From the NCBI RefSeq assembly GCF_016863175.1, contig NZ_BOOJ01000027.1, positions 62,001-126,000 of the forward strand: a stretch of 64,000 nucleotides of DNA, read 5' to 3'. Source of the stretch: Paraplanobispora siamensis (GTDB taxonomy: Bacteria > Actinomycetota > Actinomycetes > Streptosporangiales > Streptosporangiaceae). This document shows, piece after piece, positions 44,208 to 52,386 of the stretch (positions are counted from its first letter, which is position 1; each line of letters begins with the position of its first letter). The notes below the pieces were generated by a model. It did no database searches. It worked only from the letters and a program-made list of their open reading frames with translations, and was not told where the DNA came from. The translations under genes were made by a program, and so were the position numbers.

Positions 44208-45152
44208 TCAGTGCTCCGGCCGGTGGAAGCTCGCCCGGTAGGCGCGGGGCGTGAGTCCCACCCGGCCGACCAGGTGCTTGCGCAGGGAGTCGGCGCTGCC
44301 CAGCCCGCTGCGCCAGGCGATCTCGTCCATCGCCAGGTCGGTGCTCTCCAGCAGTTCCCGCGCCCGGTCGACGCGCCGGTGCAGCAGCCACTGCAGCGGG
44401 CTGAGCCCGGTCTCGTCGCGGAAACGCCGGGTCAGGGTGCGCACGCTGGTGCCGGCGTGCGCCGCCAGGTCCTTCAGGGTCAGCGGGCGGTCCAGCCGGG
44501 CCAGCGCCCATGCCCGGGTCCCCGTCAGGGAGGTGCCGCGCTCGGGCGGCATCGGGGTCTCGATGTACTGGGCCTGGCCGCCCGGCCGCACCGGGGAGAC
44601 GACCGCGGCCCTGGCCACCGCGTTGGCGGCGGCCGCCCCGCAGTCGAGCCGCACCAGGTGCAGGCACAGGTCGATGGCGGCGGCCGCGCCCGCCGAGGTC
44701 AGCACCTGACCGTCGTCGACGTAGAGCACGTCGGGCCGCACCTCGACCGTGGGATGGCGGGCGGCCAGCGTGGCGGCCAGCGCCCAGTGGGTGGTCGCCG
44801 GGCGGCCGTCCAGCAGGCCCGCCTGCGCCAGGGCGAAGGCGCCGGTGCACAGCGAGGCGATGCGCGCCCCGGCCGCGGCCGCCTCCCGCAGCGCCTCCAG
44901 CGCGTCCGGGTGGGCGGGCTCGCCGCCGCTGCCGACCGCGATCACGGTCCCGGCCCCGCGCACCGCCTCCAGACCGTCCGGGATGAACAGGTCGGGGCCG
45001 CCGGCCGTGGGCACGATGCCCGGCTCGGCGGTACACGCCCGGATGTCGTAGACCGGGGCGCCGTCGATCTCGACGCCGCCGAAGACCATGTACGGGATGG
45101 AGACGTCGAAGCTCATGACGGGCGTCACGACGACGAGGACGATGCGATGCAT
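44208..45152 (-). CDS. GlxA-family transcriptional regulator (DJ-1/PfpI plus AraC HTH)
   Basis: 314 aa from the ATG at 45152 (MHRIVLVVV); an upstream ATG at 45188 is less likely. The N-terminal DJ-1/PfpI-like domain contains RIASLCTGAFALAQAGLLDGR with the nucleophile-elbow Cys. The C-terminal AraC domain has two HTH motifs (LTLKDLAAHAGTSVRTLTRRF; MDEIAWRSGLGSADSLRKHL). It is divergent from the epimerase at 45224 by a short gap and probably regulates it. The ligand is unknown. Confidence 0.88.
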   Translation of the reverse strand: MHRIVLVVVTPVMSFDVSIPYMVFGGVEIDGAPVYDIRACTAEPGIVPTAGGPDLFIPDGLEAVRGAGTVIAVGSGGEPAHPDALEALREAAAAGARIASLCTGAFALAQAGLLDGRPATTHWALAATLAARHPTVEVRPDVLYVDDGQVLTSAGAAAAIDLCLHLVRLDCGAAAANAVARAAVVSPVRPGGQAQYIETPMPPERGTSLTGTRAWALARLDRPLTLKDLAAHAGTSVRTLTRRFRDETGLSPLQWLLHRRVDRARELLESTDLAMDEIAWRSGLGSADSLRKHLVGRVGLTPRAYRASFHRPEH

Positions 45153-45223
45153 TGGCCAGATCTTCCGGATAGCTGTCATTCGGGCCACTGCCGCCAGCCT
45201 AGGGCGTCGGGCACCGTGGGGCC

Positions 45224-46114
45224 ATGACCTTCCACGTGATCACCGGCGCCGGTGCCGCCGCGACCCGCACCGCCCTGCTGCTCGCCGCCGAGGGCGAGCG
45301 AGTCAAGATCGTCAGCCGCAGCGGCGCCGGGCCCGAGCACCCGCTGGTCGAGAGGGTGGCCGCGGACGCCGGCGACGCCGACCGGCTCACCGGACTGCTG
45401 GAGGGGGCGGCCACGCTGTTCGGTTGCGCCGCGCCGCCGTACCACCGCTGGCTCCAGGAGTTCCCGGCGCTGGCGGGCGGGATGCTGACCGCCGCGGCGC
45501 GCACCGGCGTGCGTTACGTCATGCTGGGCAACCTGTACGGCTACGGCCTCGTCGACGGCCCGGTCCACCCGGAGCTGCCGCTGCGGGCGACCGGGCCGAA
45601 GGGCGCGTTGCGGGCCCGCCTGTGGCAGGAGGCCGCCGCCTCCGGCGTCCGGGTCACCGAGGTGCGGGCCGCGCAGTTCTACGGCGCCGGCGCGGTGTCG
45701 GTCTTCAGCCTCATGGTCCAGCCCCGGGTGCTGGCCGGCGCGTTCGCCCTGGTCCCGCAGGAGCCGGACCTGCCGCACAGCTACTCCTCCATCGGCGACA
45801 CCGCCCGCGCGCTGGTCGCCGCGGGCCGCGACGACCGCTCCTGGGGACGCGCCTGGCACGTGCCGGTCGTCACGCCGTCGGCGCGCGAACTGGCCGCCCG
45901 GCTGGCCGGACTGGCCGGCGCGCCCGCGCCCCGGCTGGAGCAGCTGACCGAGCGGGACCTGGCGCTGCTGGCGCTGACCGACCCGTTCTGGGCGGAGCTC
46001 GACGAGGTGCTGGAGACCCCCGGCCTGCCGTACGTCTCCGACTTCACCGACACCGAGAAGATCCTCGGCGTCACGGCCACCCCGGTGGACGAGGTCCTGG
46101 CCGAACTGCTCTGA
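45224..46114 (+). CDS. NAD-dependent epimerase/dehydratase family protein
   Basis: 296 aa. The Rossmann start HVITGAGAAATRTALLLAAEG is followed by the atypical SDR order seen in NAD(P)-binding reductases, with MLGNLYGYGLV replacing the classical YxxxK neighbourhood. No TM segments. It is divergent from the GlxA-type regulator and convergent with the MFS gene. The exact substrate cannot be told. Confidence 0.75.
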   Translation: MTFHVITGAGAAATRTALLLAAEGERVKIVSRSGAGPEHPLVERVAADAGDADRLTGLLEGAATLFGCAAPPYHRWLQEFPALAGGMLTAAARTGVRYVMLGNLYGYGLVDGPVHPELPLRATGPKGALRARLWQEAAASGVRVTEVRAAQFYGAGAVSVFSLMVQPRVLAGAFALVPQEPDLPHSYSSIGDTARALVAAGRDDRSWGRAWHVPVVTPSARELAARLAGLAGAPAPRLEQLTERDLALLALTDPFWAELDEVLETPGLPYVSDFTDTEKILGVTATPVDEVLAELL

Positions 46115-46134
46115 CCGCGAAGGCCCGGCCCGCC

Positions 46135-47361
46135 TCATTCACGGGCGCCGTGAGGCCCGGCCGGGTCCCACCGCAGCGAGCGGCGCAGGACGAGGGAGCC
46201 GAGGATCACCGCGACTCCCGCCAGGGCCATCGCCGAGTGCGGCGCCGTGAGCTCGGCGGCCAGCCCGGTCAGCGCGGCGCCCGCCGCCTGGCCGGTCATC
46301 ATCCCCGCCGACACCAGCCCGAACGCCTGTCCCCTGATCGGTTCGGGCGTCACGTCCACGAACCGCCGCTGCAGCCCGAGGCTGTAGGAGCCACCGGCCG
46401 CCGCGGCGAGTACGGCGATGGCCACCGTGCCCGCGAGCCCCGGCCGCAGGACGAACCCGAGCAGCGGCACGCCCGCCGCCACCGCCAGGGGCAGGGCCAG
46501 CCGCTCCCGTCCCCGCGGGGACACCAGGCGGCCGACCGCGACGTTGCCCAGGGCCAGGCCGAGCGAGGCGGCGGCGAGCGCGAGCCCCGCCGTACCGCCC
46601 AGGTACGGGATGAACACGGCCTCCGCCCCCGTCACGAACGACACCGGCAGCCACTGGGCCAGCAGCAGCCCGCGTACCCGCGCGTCGGCCAGCAGGGCCC
46701 GGTTGGCGCGCAGGGTCTCCCGTACGGCCCCGCCCGCGCCCTTCCCCCGCGCGGGGATGTCGCCGAGCCCGAACCGCAGGACCAGCGCGGCACCGGCCGA
46801 CAGCCCCGCGGTGATCACCAGCGCCCCGCCGGGACCCGCGGCGGCGAGCACGCCGCCGCCCAGCGCTAGCCCGCCGACCTGCGCCCCGGCGGCCGTGAGG
46901 GTCAGCACCGACCGGCCCAGCACGAACGCGTCGCCCGGCAGCAGCTCGGGCAGCAGCGCGGTGCGGGCCGCCCCGAAGACCGGGGAGAACAGGCCGGTGC
47001 CGAGCACCAGCGCGAGCATCGCCCAGACCGGGAAGTCAGGGACGGCCAGCAGCAGGCAGGTCGCCGCCCGGAGCAGTTCTCCGGCGATCATCAACGCCCG
47101 GGGACGGATCCGGTCGGCCAGCGAGAGCAGGAAGGTGCCGCCTGCGATGTACGGCAGGAAGCCCAGCATGTACGCCGCCGCCGACAGGCCGGGCGACCCG
47201 GTCCGCGCGTGCACCAGCGCCGCCAGTGCCAGCATCTTCACCTGGTCGCCGGCGACCAGGAGCGCGAAGCTGCCGAACAGCACCCGGAACTCGCCGACCG
47301 CGAAGAGCTCGCGGTAGGTCGCCCCGCGTCCCGCCGCGCAGATGTCTTCCGTAGAGGCCAT
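46135..47361 (-). CDS. MFS transporter (drug-efflux type)
   Basis: 408 aa from the ATG at 47361; an ATG nine codons upstream is possible. About twelve TM helices. The TYRELFAVGEFRVLFGSFALLVAGDQ start and LADRIRPRALMIAGELLRAATC loop match the MFS group annotated as enterobactin/antibiotic exporters. It is divergent from an ArsR-like regulator with a clear palindrome between them, the usual layout of a regulated efflux pump. Confidence 0.8.
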   Translation of the reverse strand: MASTEDICAAGRGATYRELFAVGEFRVLFGSFALLVAGDQVKMLALAALVHARTGSPGLSAAAYMLGFLPYIAGGTFLLSLADRIRPRALMIAGELLRAATCLLLAVPDFPVWAMLALVLGTGLFSPVFGAARTALLPELLPGDAFVLGRSVLTLTAAGAQVGGLALGGGVLAAAGPGGALVITAGLSAGAALVLRFGLGDIPARGKGAGGAVRETLRANRALLADARVRGLLLAQWLPVSFVTGAEAVFIPYLGGTAGLALAAASLGLALGNVAVGRLVSPRGRERLALPLAVAAGVPLLGFVLRPGLAGTVAIAVLAAAAGGSYSLGLQRRFVDVTPEPIRGQAFGLVSAGMMTGQAAGAALTGLAAELTAPHSAMALAGVAVILGSLVLRRSLRWDPAGPHGARE

Positions 47362-47400
47362 GGGCACGATGCTGGGACGGCGCGGCACACCGCCCTAAGC

Positions 47401-47418
47401 TTTCGGATATTTCCGAAA
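47401..47418. promoter_or_regulatory. Palindromic operator between MFS and HTH regulator genes
   Basis: TTTCGGA-TATT-TCCGAAA is a perfect 7+7 bp inverted repeat in the 93-base space between the divergent genes. It is AT-richer than its surroundings and is the obvious binding site for the 47455 regulator. Confidence 0.7.
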
Positions 47419-47454
47419 CGTCACCCGTCAGGAGGCGAGGGCGGAAGGAGGCCG

Positions 47455-48438
47455 GTGAACTACCGCATCGAGGTCAGCTCCCGGGACATCATGGCCAGCA
47501 GGTTCGTCGTCTCCAAGCTCATCATGACCAAGACCGCGCTCTGGGTGCTGTCCGGCAAGAAGGAGGCCGGGCCGTGGCGGGCCTGGGCCGACCGCGTGCG
47601 GGAGCCGTACGGGCGCCTGCTGGCCACCGAGCCGGGGCTGCCGGCGATGACGGCGCTGTTCCGGGACCACCGCTACAACGCCGACTTCCCCGCGCCGCCG
47701 CCGACCGGGGTGAACCCGCCGATCGAGGAGGAGCTCGCGGTCGTGCGGGCCACGCCGCTCGCTCAGGCGCACGACGAGATCGCCCGGAACCTGGAGGGGA
47801 TGCCACGGCCGCCGGAGGCCGTCCTGGAGATCCTGTTCTCCCCGGACGTCGTGACCCTGTTCGCCGACGCCCTCCGGCGGGCCTGGGAGGAGATCGTCGC
47901 CCCCGCCTGGCCGCGCTTCCACGCGATCCTGGAGCGGGACGTCATCCAGCGGGCCGGGCGGCTGGCGGCGTACGGCTGGGCCGCGGCCCTGGACGACCTG
48001 GCGCCCAAGGTGCGCTGGCACCCCGACGGCGTCATCGAGGTCCGCTCCACCACCGACGAGACCTACCGCCTCGACGGCCGGGGCGTGCTGTTCGTGCCGA
48101 CGGTCTTCCCCACCGGGGTCGGCTCCTACTTCGAGCACGCCTGGCCGTACGCGCTCACCTATCCGGCGCGCGGCGCCGCGATCCCGCACGAGCCCGCGGA
48201 CGGCCTGTCCGAGCTGATCGGCCGGACCCGCGCCCGCGTCCTGCTCGAACTCGCCGTCCCGGCCACCACCACCCGGCTCACCGCCCTGCTCGGCCTGGGC
48301 CTGGGCACCGTGGGCGGCCACCTGGCGGCGCTGCGCCGGGCGGGCCTGGTGGCGAGCGCCCGCACCGGCCGGAGCGTCCTCTATCACCGCACCGCCCTGG
48401 GAGACGCCCTGGCCGCCGCCGACCCCGGCGGCCCGTGA
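47455..48438 (+). CDS. DUF5937/ArsR-like winged-helix regulator
   Basis: 327 aa from a GTG with GGAAGGAG five bases upstream. The long N-terminal region (VNYRIEVSSRDIMASRFVVSKL, LFRDHRYNADFP) is the DUF5937 type. The C-terminal ~80 residues form an ArsR-like wing: RARVLLELAVPATTTRLTALL, LGTVGGHLAALRRAGLVASAR, SVLYHRT. Such proteins repress adjacent efflux genes; the divergent MFS gene and the palindrome support this. Confidence 0.78.
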   Translation: MNYRIEVSSRDIMASRFVVSKLIMTKTALWVLSGKKEAGPWRAWADRVREPYGRLLATEPGLPAMTALFRDHRYNADFPAPPPTGVNPPIEEELAVVRATPLAQAHDEIARNLEGMPRPPEAVLEILFSPDVVTLFADALRRAWEEIVAPAWPRFHAILERDVIQRAGRLAAYGWAAALDDLAPKVRWHPDGVIEVRSTTDETYRLDGRGVLFVPTVFPTGVGSYFEHAWPYALTYPARGAAIPHEPADGLSELIGRTRARVLLELAVPATTTRLTALLGLGLGTVGGHLAALRRAGLVASARTGRSVLYHRTALGDALAAADPGGP

Positions 48439-48594
48439 CCGGGCCCGGCGGCGCACCGGGAATTGCATTTTCCCGGGGTCGCTGTGAATCGTGGGATCGG
48501 AGGGATAAACTCAATTGATCGGCTCGGTGCCCGGCGAAAACGAATGTCGCGAGTGCGCATTACTGCATAGAGCGGAATTAACCGGCTTCCTATG

Positions 48595-48611
48595 GTGAGG
48601 ATCCACCTCAC
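48595..48611 (+). promoter_or_regulatory. Hairpin just upstream of the His/Trp-rich peptide gene
   Basis: GTGAGG-ATCCA-CCTCAC forms a 6-bp stem directly before the GGAAGGAAGAG ribosome site of the gene at 48626. It could be an operator or a 5'-leader structure affecting translation. The upstream 48439-48594 stretch has no gene. Confidence 0.4.
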
Positions 48612-48625
48612 GGAAGGAAGAGATC

Positions 48626-48889
48626 ATGCGCAAGCTTCTCGCGAGCATCGCCCTCGCCGCTTCGCTGGTCCTCGCCGGTCTGGCCGCCAGTGCTCCCGCC
48701 CAGGCGAGCACCGCCACCACCACCGGTGCCGTCACGATCAGCGAGACCGCCGGCTGCCCCCACGGCTACTACTGGCACAAGCACTGGTACAAGAAGTGGT
48801 ACAAGGGCGGCCACTGGTGGAAGGGGCACTACCACAAGAAGGGCCACTGGCACTACCACTACAAGTGGCACTGCCACAAGAAGGGCTGA
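48626..48889 (+). CDS. Secreted His/Lys/Trp/Tyr-rich small protein
   Basis: 87 aa with GGAAGGAAGAG upstream. A Sec signal peptide (residues 1-~31, ending ASAPAQA) precedes a short Thr-rich segment. The last 44 residues (44-87) contain 11 His, 10 Lys, 7 Trp, 7 Tyr, 6 Gly, two Cys and one Pro, and nothing else. The two Cys bracket the segment (CPHGYYWHKHW... and ...KWHCHKKG). Such composition suggests metal binding, membrane activity or cell-wall adhesion; I know no characterised homologue. It is monocistronic, with its own strong terminator. Confidence 0.8.
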   Translation: MRKLLASIALAASLVLAGLAASAPAQASTATTTGAVTISETAGCPHGYYWHKHWYKKWYKGGHWWKGHYHKKGHWHYHYKWHCHKKG

Positions 48890-48900
48890 GCCCTCCAAAG

Positions 48901-48938
48901 AAAAGGCCCGCCGGCATTCCGATCGGCGGGCCTTTTTT
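48901..48938. terminator. Bidirectional intrinsic terminator
   Basis: AAAAGGCCCGCCG (48901-48913) pairs with CGGCGGGCCTTTT (48924-48936), followed by a run of six T (48933-48938). A-rich and T-rich flanks allow it to stop both the peptide gene and the convergent sugar ABC operon ending at 48947. Confidence 0.9.
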
Positions 48939-48946
48939 CGCGCGCC

Positions 48947-49837
48947 TCAGCCCTTCAGGGAACCGGCCATCAGGCCGCGCATGAAGAAACGGCCGAGGAG
49001 GACGTAGACGATCATGGTGGGGACCGATGCGAGCAGGGCGGCGGCCATCTGCTGGCTGTAGGGGACGGTCTGGGCTCCGGCGATGTTGTTGAGCATGACC
49101 GTGGTGGGCCAGCTCTGCGGGCCGGTGAGGAAGACGGCGAACAGGAAGTCGTTCCACAGCGCGGTGAACTGCCAGATGATCACGACCGCGAAGGCCGGGC
49201 CGGACAGCGGCAGCATGATCGACCGGTAGGTCCGCAGCATCGTGGCGCCGTCCACCCGCGCGGCCTCGATGACCTCGTCGGGGATGGTGACGTAGTAGTT
49301 GCGGAAGATCAGCGTGCAGATCGGGATGCCGTACACCACGTGCGCGAGGACCAGGCCGGGGATGCCGCCGTAGAAGACCCCGTTCAGCCCGGTGATCTCG
49401 TTGAGGTTCACCAGGAGCTGGACGAGCGGGATCATGACGCCCTGGTAGGGGATGAACATCCCGAACAGGAACAGCGTGAAGACGATGTCCGCCCCGGGGA
49501 AGCGCCACTTCGACAGCACGTAGCCGTTCATCGAGCCGAGGGCCGCCGAGATCAGCGCCCCGGGCACGGTCAGCAGCACGCTGTTCCAGATGCCCGGCGC
49601 GAGCTTCTCCCACGCCACCCGCCACGGCTCGAACGTCCACGTCTCCGGCAGGGCCCAGGCCCGGGACGGGTCGGCCTCGGTCAGCGGCTTGAAGCTGGTG
49701 ACCAGCAGCACGTAGACCGGGGTCAGGAAGATCAGGACGAAGGCGAGCAGCACGACCAGCCGGACGCCGCGCGTCCACTGCACCCGGCGGGCCGCCCGCT
49801 CGTGGGCTCCCCGGGTCCGTACGGCGGTGGCCGTCAT
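48947..49837 (-). CDS. Sugar ABC transporter permease, MalG/CUT1 type
   Basis: 296 aa from the ATG at 49837, which overlaps the upstream permease stop (ATGA). Six TM helices; EAA loop EVIEAARVDGATMLRTYRSIMLPLSGP; ends SLKG. This is the ThuG/MalG half of a carbohydrate importer. No ATPase gene is in the operon; such actinomycete systems often use a shared MsiK ATPase encoded elsewhere. Confidence 0.9.
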   Translation of the reverse strand: MTATAVRTRGAHERAARRVQWTRGVRLVVLLAFVLIFLTPVYVLLVTSFKPLTEADPSRAWALPETWTFEPWRVAWEKLAPGIWNSVLLTVPGALISAALGSMNGYVLSKWRFPGADIVFTLFLFGMFIPYQGVMIPLVQLLVNLNEITGLNGVFYGGIPGLVLAHVVYGIPICTLIFRNYYVTIPDEVIEAARVDGATMLRTYRSIMLPLSGPAFAVVIIWQFTALWNDFLFAVFLTGPQSWPTTVMLNNIAGAQTVPYSQQMAAALLASVPTMIVYVLLGRFFMRGLMAGSLKG

Positions 49838-50721
49838 GACCGCCTCTCCTTCCGCAGCGACCAGACGAGATAGGGGATGACGAAGATGCTCACCGCGATC
49901 ACGATGTAGGCGGCGATGGTGGCGCCCTTGGCCGGGTCGTGGGAGTCGAAGACCGCCACCCACATGAAGACCGCGGGCACGTCGGTGATGATCTGCTTGC
50001 CGGAGACCGCGACGATCAGGTCGAAGGCCTTCAGCGAGATGTGGCCGAGGATGATCAGCGCCGACAGGGTGACCGGGCGCAGCAGCGGCAGCACGACGTG
50101 CCGGTAGACCTGCCACTCGGTGCAGCCGTCCACCCGGGCGGCCTCGCGCAGATCATCCGGCACGCCCCGGAACCCCGCCAGGAACAGTGCCATGACATAT
50201 CCGGACATTTGCCAGATCGCCGGGATGGCCATGGCCGCCATCCCCCAGTCCTGGTCCCGGAACCACTGCCACTGCAGCGACTCCAGCCCCACGACCTCGA
50301 AGAGCCGGTTCAGCCCGACCGCCCGCTCCCCGATGCCGGAGTTCATCAGCCAGCGCCAGACGACCCCGGTCGCCACGAACGAGATCGCCATCGGGAACAG
50401 ATAGATCGCCCGGAGGGTCCCCTCGCCCCGCAGCCCCTTCTCCATCAGGAAGGCCAGCAGCCAGCCCAGCGCGAGCGCCCCACCCACGAACACCACGGTG
50501 AAGACGATCGCGTGGTTGACCGACAGGGACCAGCGCTGCTGGTCCCAGATCCCGGTGAAGTTCTCCAGCCCGACGAAGCTGCCCTCGGAGACCTCGTCGT
50601 GTTTGTCGGTCATCGCCAGCCGGAAGTTCCAGCCGAGCATGCCGTACACGAAGACGGCGATGGCCACGATCGACGGCGACACCAGCAACAGGCCGGGCAA
50701 CCACCTGCGCGCACGCGTCAA
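49834..50721 (-). CDS. Sugar ABC transporter permease, MalF/CUT1 type
   Basis: 295 aa. About six TM segments; EAA loop DDLREAARVDGCTEWQVYRHVVLPLLRPVT. It pairs with the downstream MalG-type permease and follows the sugar-binding lipoprotein by about 105 bases. An extracytoplasmic loop (DKHDEVSEGSFVGLENF) follows TM1, as in MalF-like subunits. Confidence 0.9.
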   Translation of the reverse strand: MTRARRWLPGLLLVSPSIVAIAVFVYGMLGWNFRLAMTDKHDEVSEGSFVGLENFTGIWDQQRWSLSVNHAIVFTVVFVGGALALGWLLAFLMEKGLRGEGTLRAIYLFPMAISFVATGVVWRWLMNSGIGERAVGLNRLFEVVGLESLQWQWFRDQDWGMAAMAIPAIWQMSGYVMALFLAGFRGVPDDLREAARVDGCTEWQVYRHVVLPLLRPVTLSALIILGHISLKAFDLIVAVSGKQIITDVPAVFMWVAVFDSHDPAKGATIAAYIVIAVSIFVIPYLVWSLRKERRS

Positions 50722-50826
50722 CTGACATCCCTTCCCTGGTCACGGCCCGCGCCCGGCGGGCGCGGGCGCCCGGAGTCCACCCGGCGCCGGAGGCCGGCGT
50801 CCCCCGGCGGGGACGCCGGCCGGGGG

Positions 50827-52119
50827 TCACTGACCGGAGTTCTTAGCGGCGTCGGCCAGCGCGGTCTGCAGCGCCGCCACGTCCTTGGACTGCTGGAACA
50901 GGCCGACCGCCTCGTTGATCGCGGTCCGCCAGGCGTCGTTGACCGTCACGCCGTGCTGGATGGAGCCGGCGAGCTTGTTGCTGCCCCAGTCCTTCAGGGC
51001 GTCGGCCAGGTAGTCGGTGTACAGCGAGGTGTCGGCGTCCTTGCGGGCCGGGATCGAGCCCTTCTTCGGGTTGAAGGCGTCCTGGCCCTCCTTGCTCGCG
51101 GCCACCTTCAGCCAGGCCACGGCCCCGTCGCGGTTGGGCGCGCCCTTGGGCAGGGTGAAGCTGTCCGACAGCCACATGAACGTGCCGCCGGTGCCGGGCG
51201 AGGGCGCCCAGTCGAAGTCGGTCTTGGACTTCTTGCCCAGACCGCCGTCCGGCGGGTTGTGGAAGTAGCCGTAGGCCCAGTCGCCCATGATGTTGAAGGC
51301 GGCCTCGCCGTCGGCCACCTGCTTGGCGGCCGGCTGCCAGTCGTCCTGCGGGTCGCCGGCGTACGACATGATCGTCTTGAAGTCGTTGAGCGCCTTGGTC
51401 ATCGCCGGGCCCGACCAGTCGGAGTTCGCGGTCCACAGCTGGTTGTAGGCCTCGGTGCCGAGCGAGCCGAGCAGCACGCTCTCCAGCAGGTGCACGGCCG
51501 TCCACTCCGAGCCGATCGAGAGCGGGACCTTGCCCGCCTGCTTGACCTTCTCCAGCGCCGCGACGAACTCCTCGATCGTGCCGGGCACCTCGGTGACGCC
51601 CGCCTCCTTCAGCACGCCGGGGTTGAACCACATCACGTTGGAGCGGTGGATGTTCACCGGCACCGAGTAGATCTGGCCGCCCACGCTGATCTGGTCGACG
51701 AGCTGCTGCGGGAAGACGTCCTTCAGCTTCAGCTCGTCGTAGAGGAAGTTGACCGGCTCCAGGTCACCGGCCTTGATGTAGCCCTGCAGCTCGGCGCCCG
51801 CGTGCCCCTGGAAGGTGTCGGGCGGGGTGTCGGCCTGGAGCTTGGAGGTCAGCAGGGCCCGCGCCTTGTCGCCCGATCCGCCGGCCACCGCCGCGTCGAA
51901 GAACGTCAGGCCGGGGTTCTGCTTCTCGAAGATCTCCTTCATGGCCTGCAGGCCGTCGGCCTCGCCGGGCCCGGTCCACCAGGAGAAGACCTCCACCTTC
52001 TTGGCCGCGTCCGCCTGCGGGCTCTGTGCGGCGCCTTCCTCTCCGCCGCCACCGCACGCGGTCAGCGTCAGCATGCCCGCCACGGTGACCGCGACGGCCG
52101 CCATCCACCGTCGTCGCAT
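50827..52119 (-). CDS. Sugar ABC transporter substrate-binding lipoprotein
   Basis: 430 aa from the ATG at 52119 with AGGAGGG upstream. A lipoprotein signal ends MLTLTACGGGG. The mature protein is a CUT1 binding protein: VEVFSWWTGPGEADGLQAM, FQGHAGAEL, YSVPVNIHRSNVMWFN, FNIMGDWAYGYF. The pattern resembles glucose/mannose or oligosaccharide binders of the GtsA type. A LacI palindrome lies 61-74 bases upstream. The ligand is not certain. Confidence 0.88.
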   Translation of the reverse strand: MRRRWMAAVAVTVAGMLTLTACGGGGEEGAAQSPQADAAKKVEVFSWWTGPGEADGLQAMKEIFEKQNPGLTFFDAAVAGGSGDKARALLTSKLQADTPPDTFQGHAGAELQGYIKAGDLEPVNFLYDELKLKDVFPQQLVDQISVGGQIYSVPVNIHRSNVMWFNPGVLKEAGVTEVPGTIEEFVAALEKVKQAGKVPLSIGSEWTAVHLLESVLLGSLGTEAYNQLWTANSDWSGPAMTKALNDFKTIMSYAGDPQDDWQPAAKQVADGEAAFNIMGDWAYGYFHNPPDGGLGKKSKTDFDWAPSPGTGGTFMWLSDSFTLPKGAPNRDGAVAWLKVAASKEGQDAFNPKKGSIPARKDADTSLYTDYLADALKDWGSNKLAGSIQHGVTVNDAWRTAINEAVGLFQQSKDVAALQTALADAAKNSGQ

Positions 52120-52179
52120 AGCTTCAGTCCCTCCTGGGTCGTCGTTCCGGCGCAGTGCGCCGCGTTCCCCCGAGAAAGG

Positions 52180-52193
52180 TGACAACGTTGTCA
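52180..52193. promoter_or_regulatory. LacI operator upstream of the sugar ABC operon
   Basis: TGACAACGTTGTCA is a perfect 14-bp palindrome with the central CG typical of LacI-family operators. It differs by one base from the site in the promoter of the LacI gene at 43139, linking that regulator to this importer. Confidence 0.8.
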
Positions 52194-52386
52194 GTAGGGC
52201 AATCAACCCACCTCGCACCGAGCGGCGTCAAGGTGTGTGCGGATAACGTCTACGCCACACAGTCCGGCAATCCTCGGGAAACCTCCCAAAGCACAAGAAA
52301 CCCATCCGCCTCCGCCGTACCGGCGGTTCGGCCGGGTGGGTAATAAGCCGTGGCGGACTGTCGGTGGCGCCGCTCACACTGCTGGT

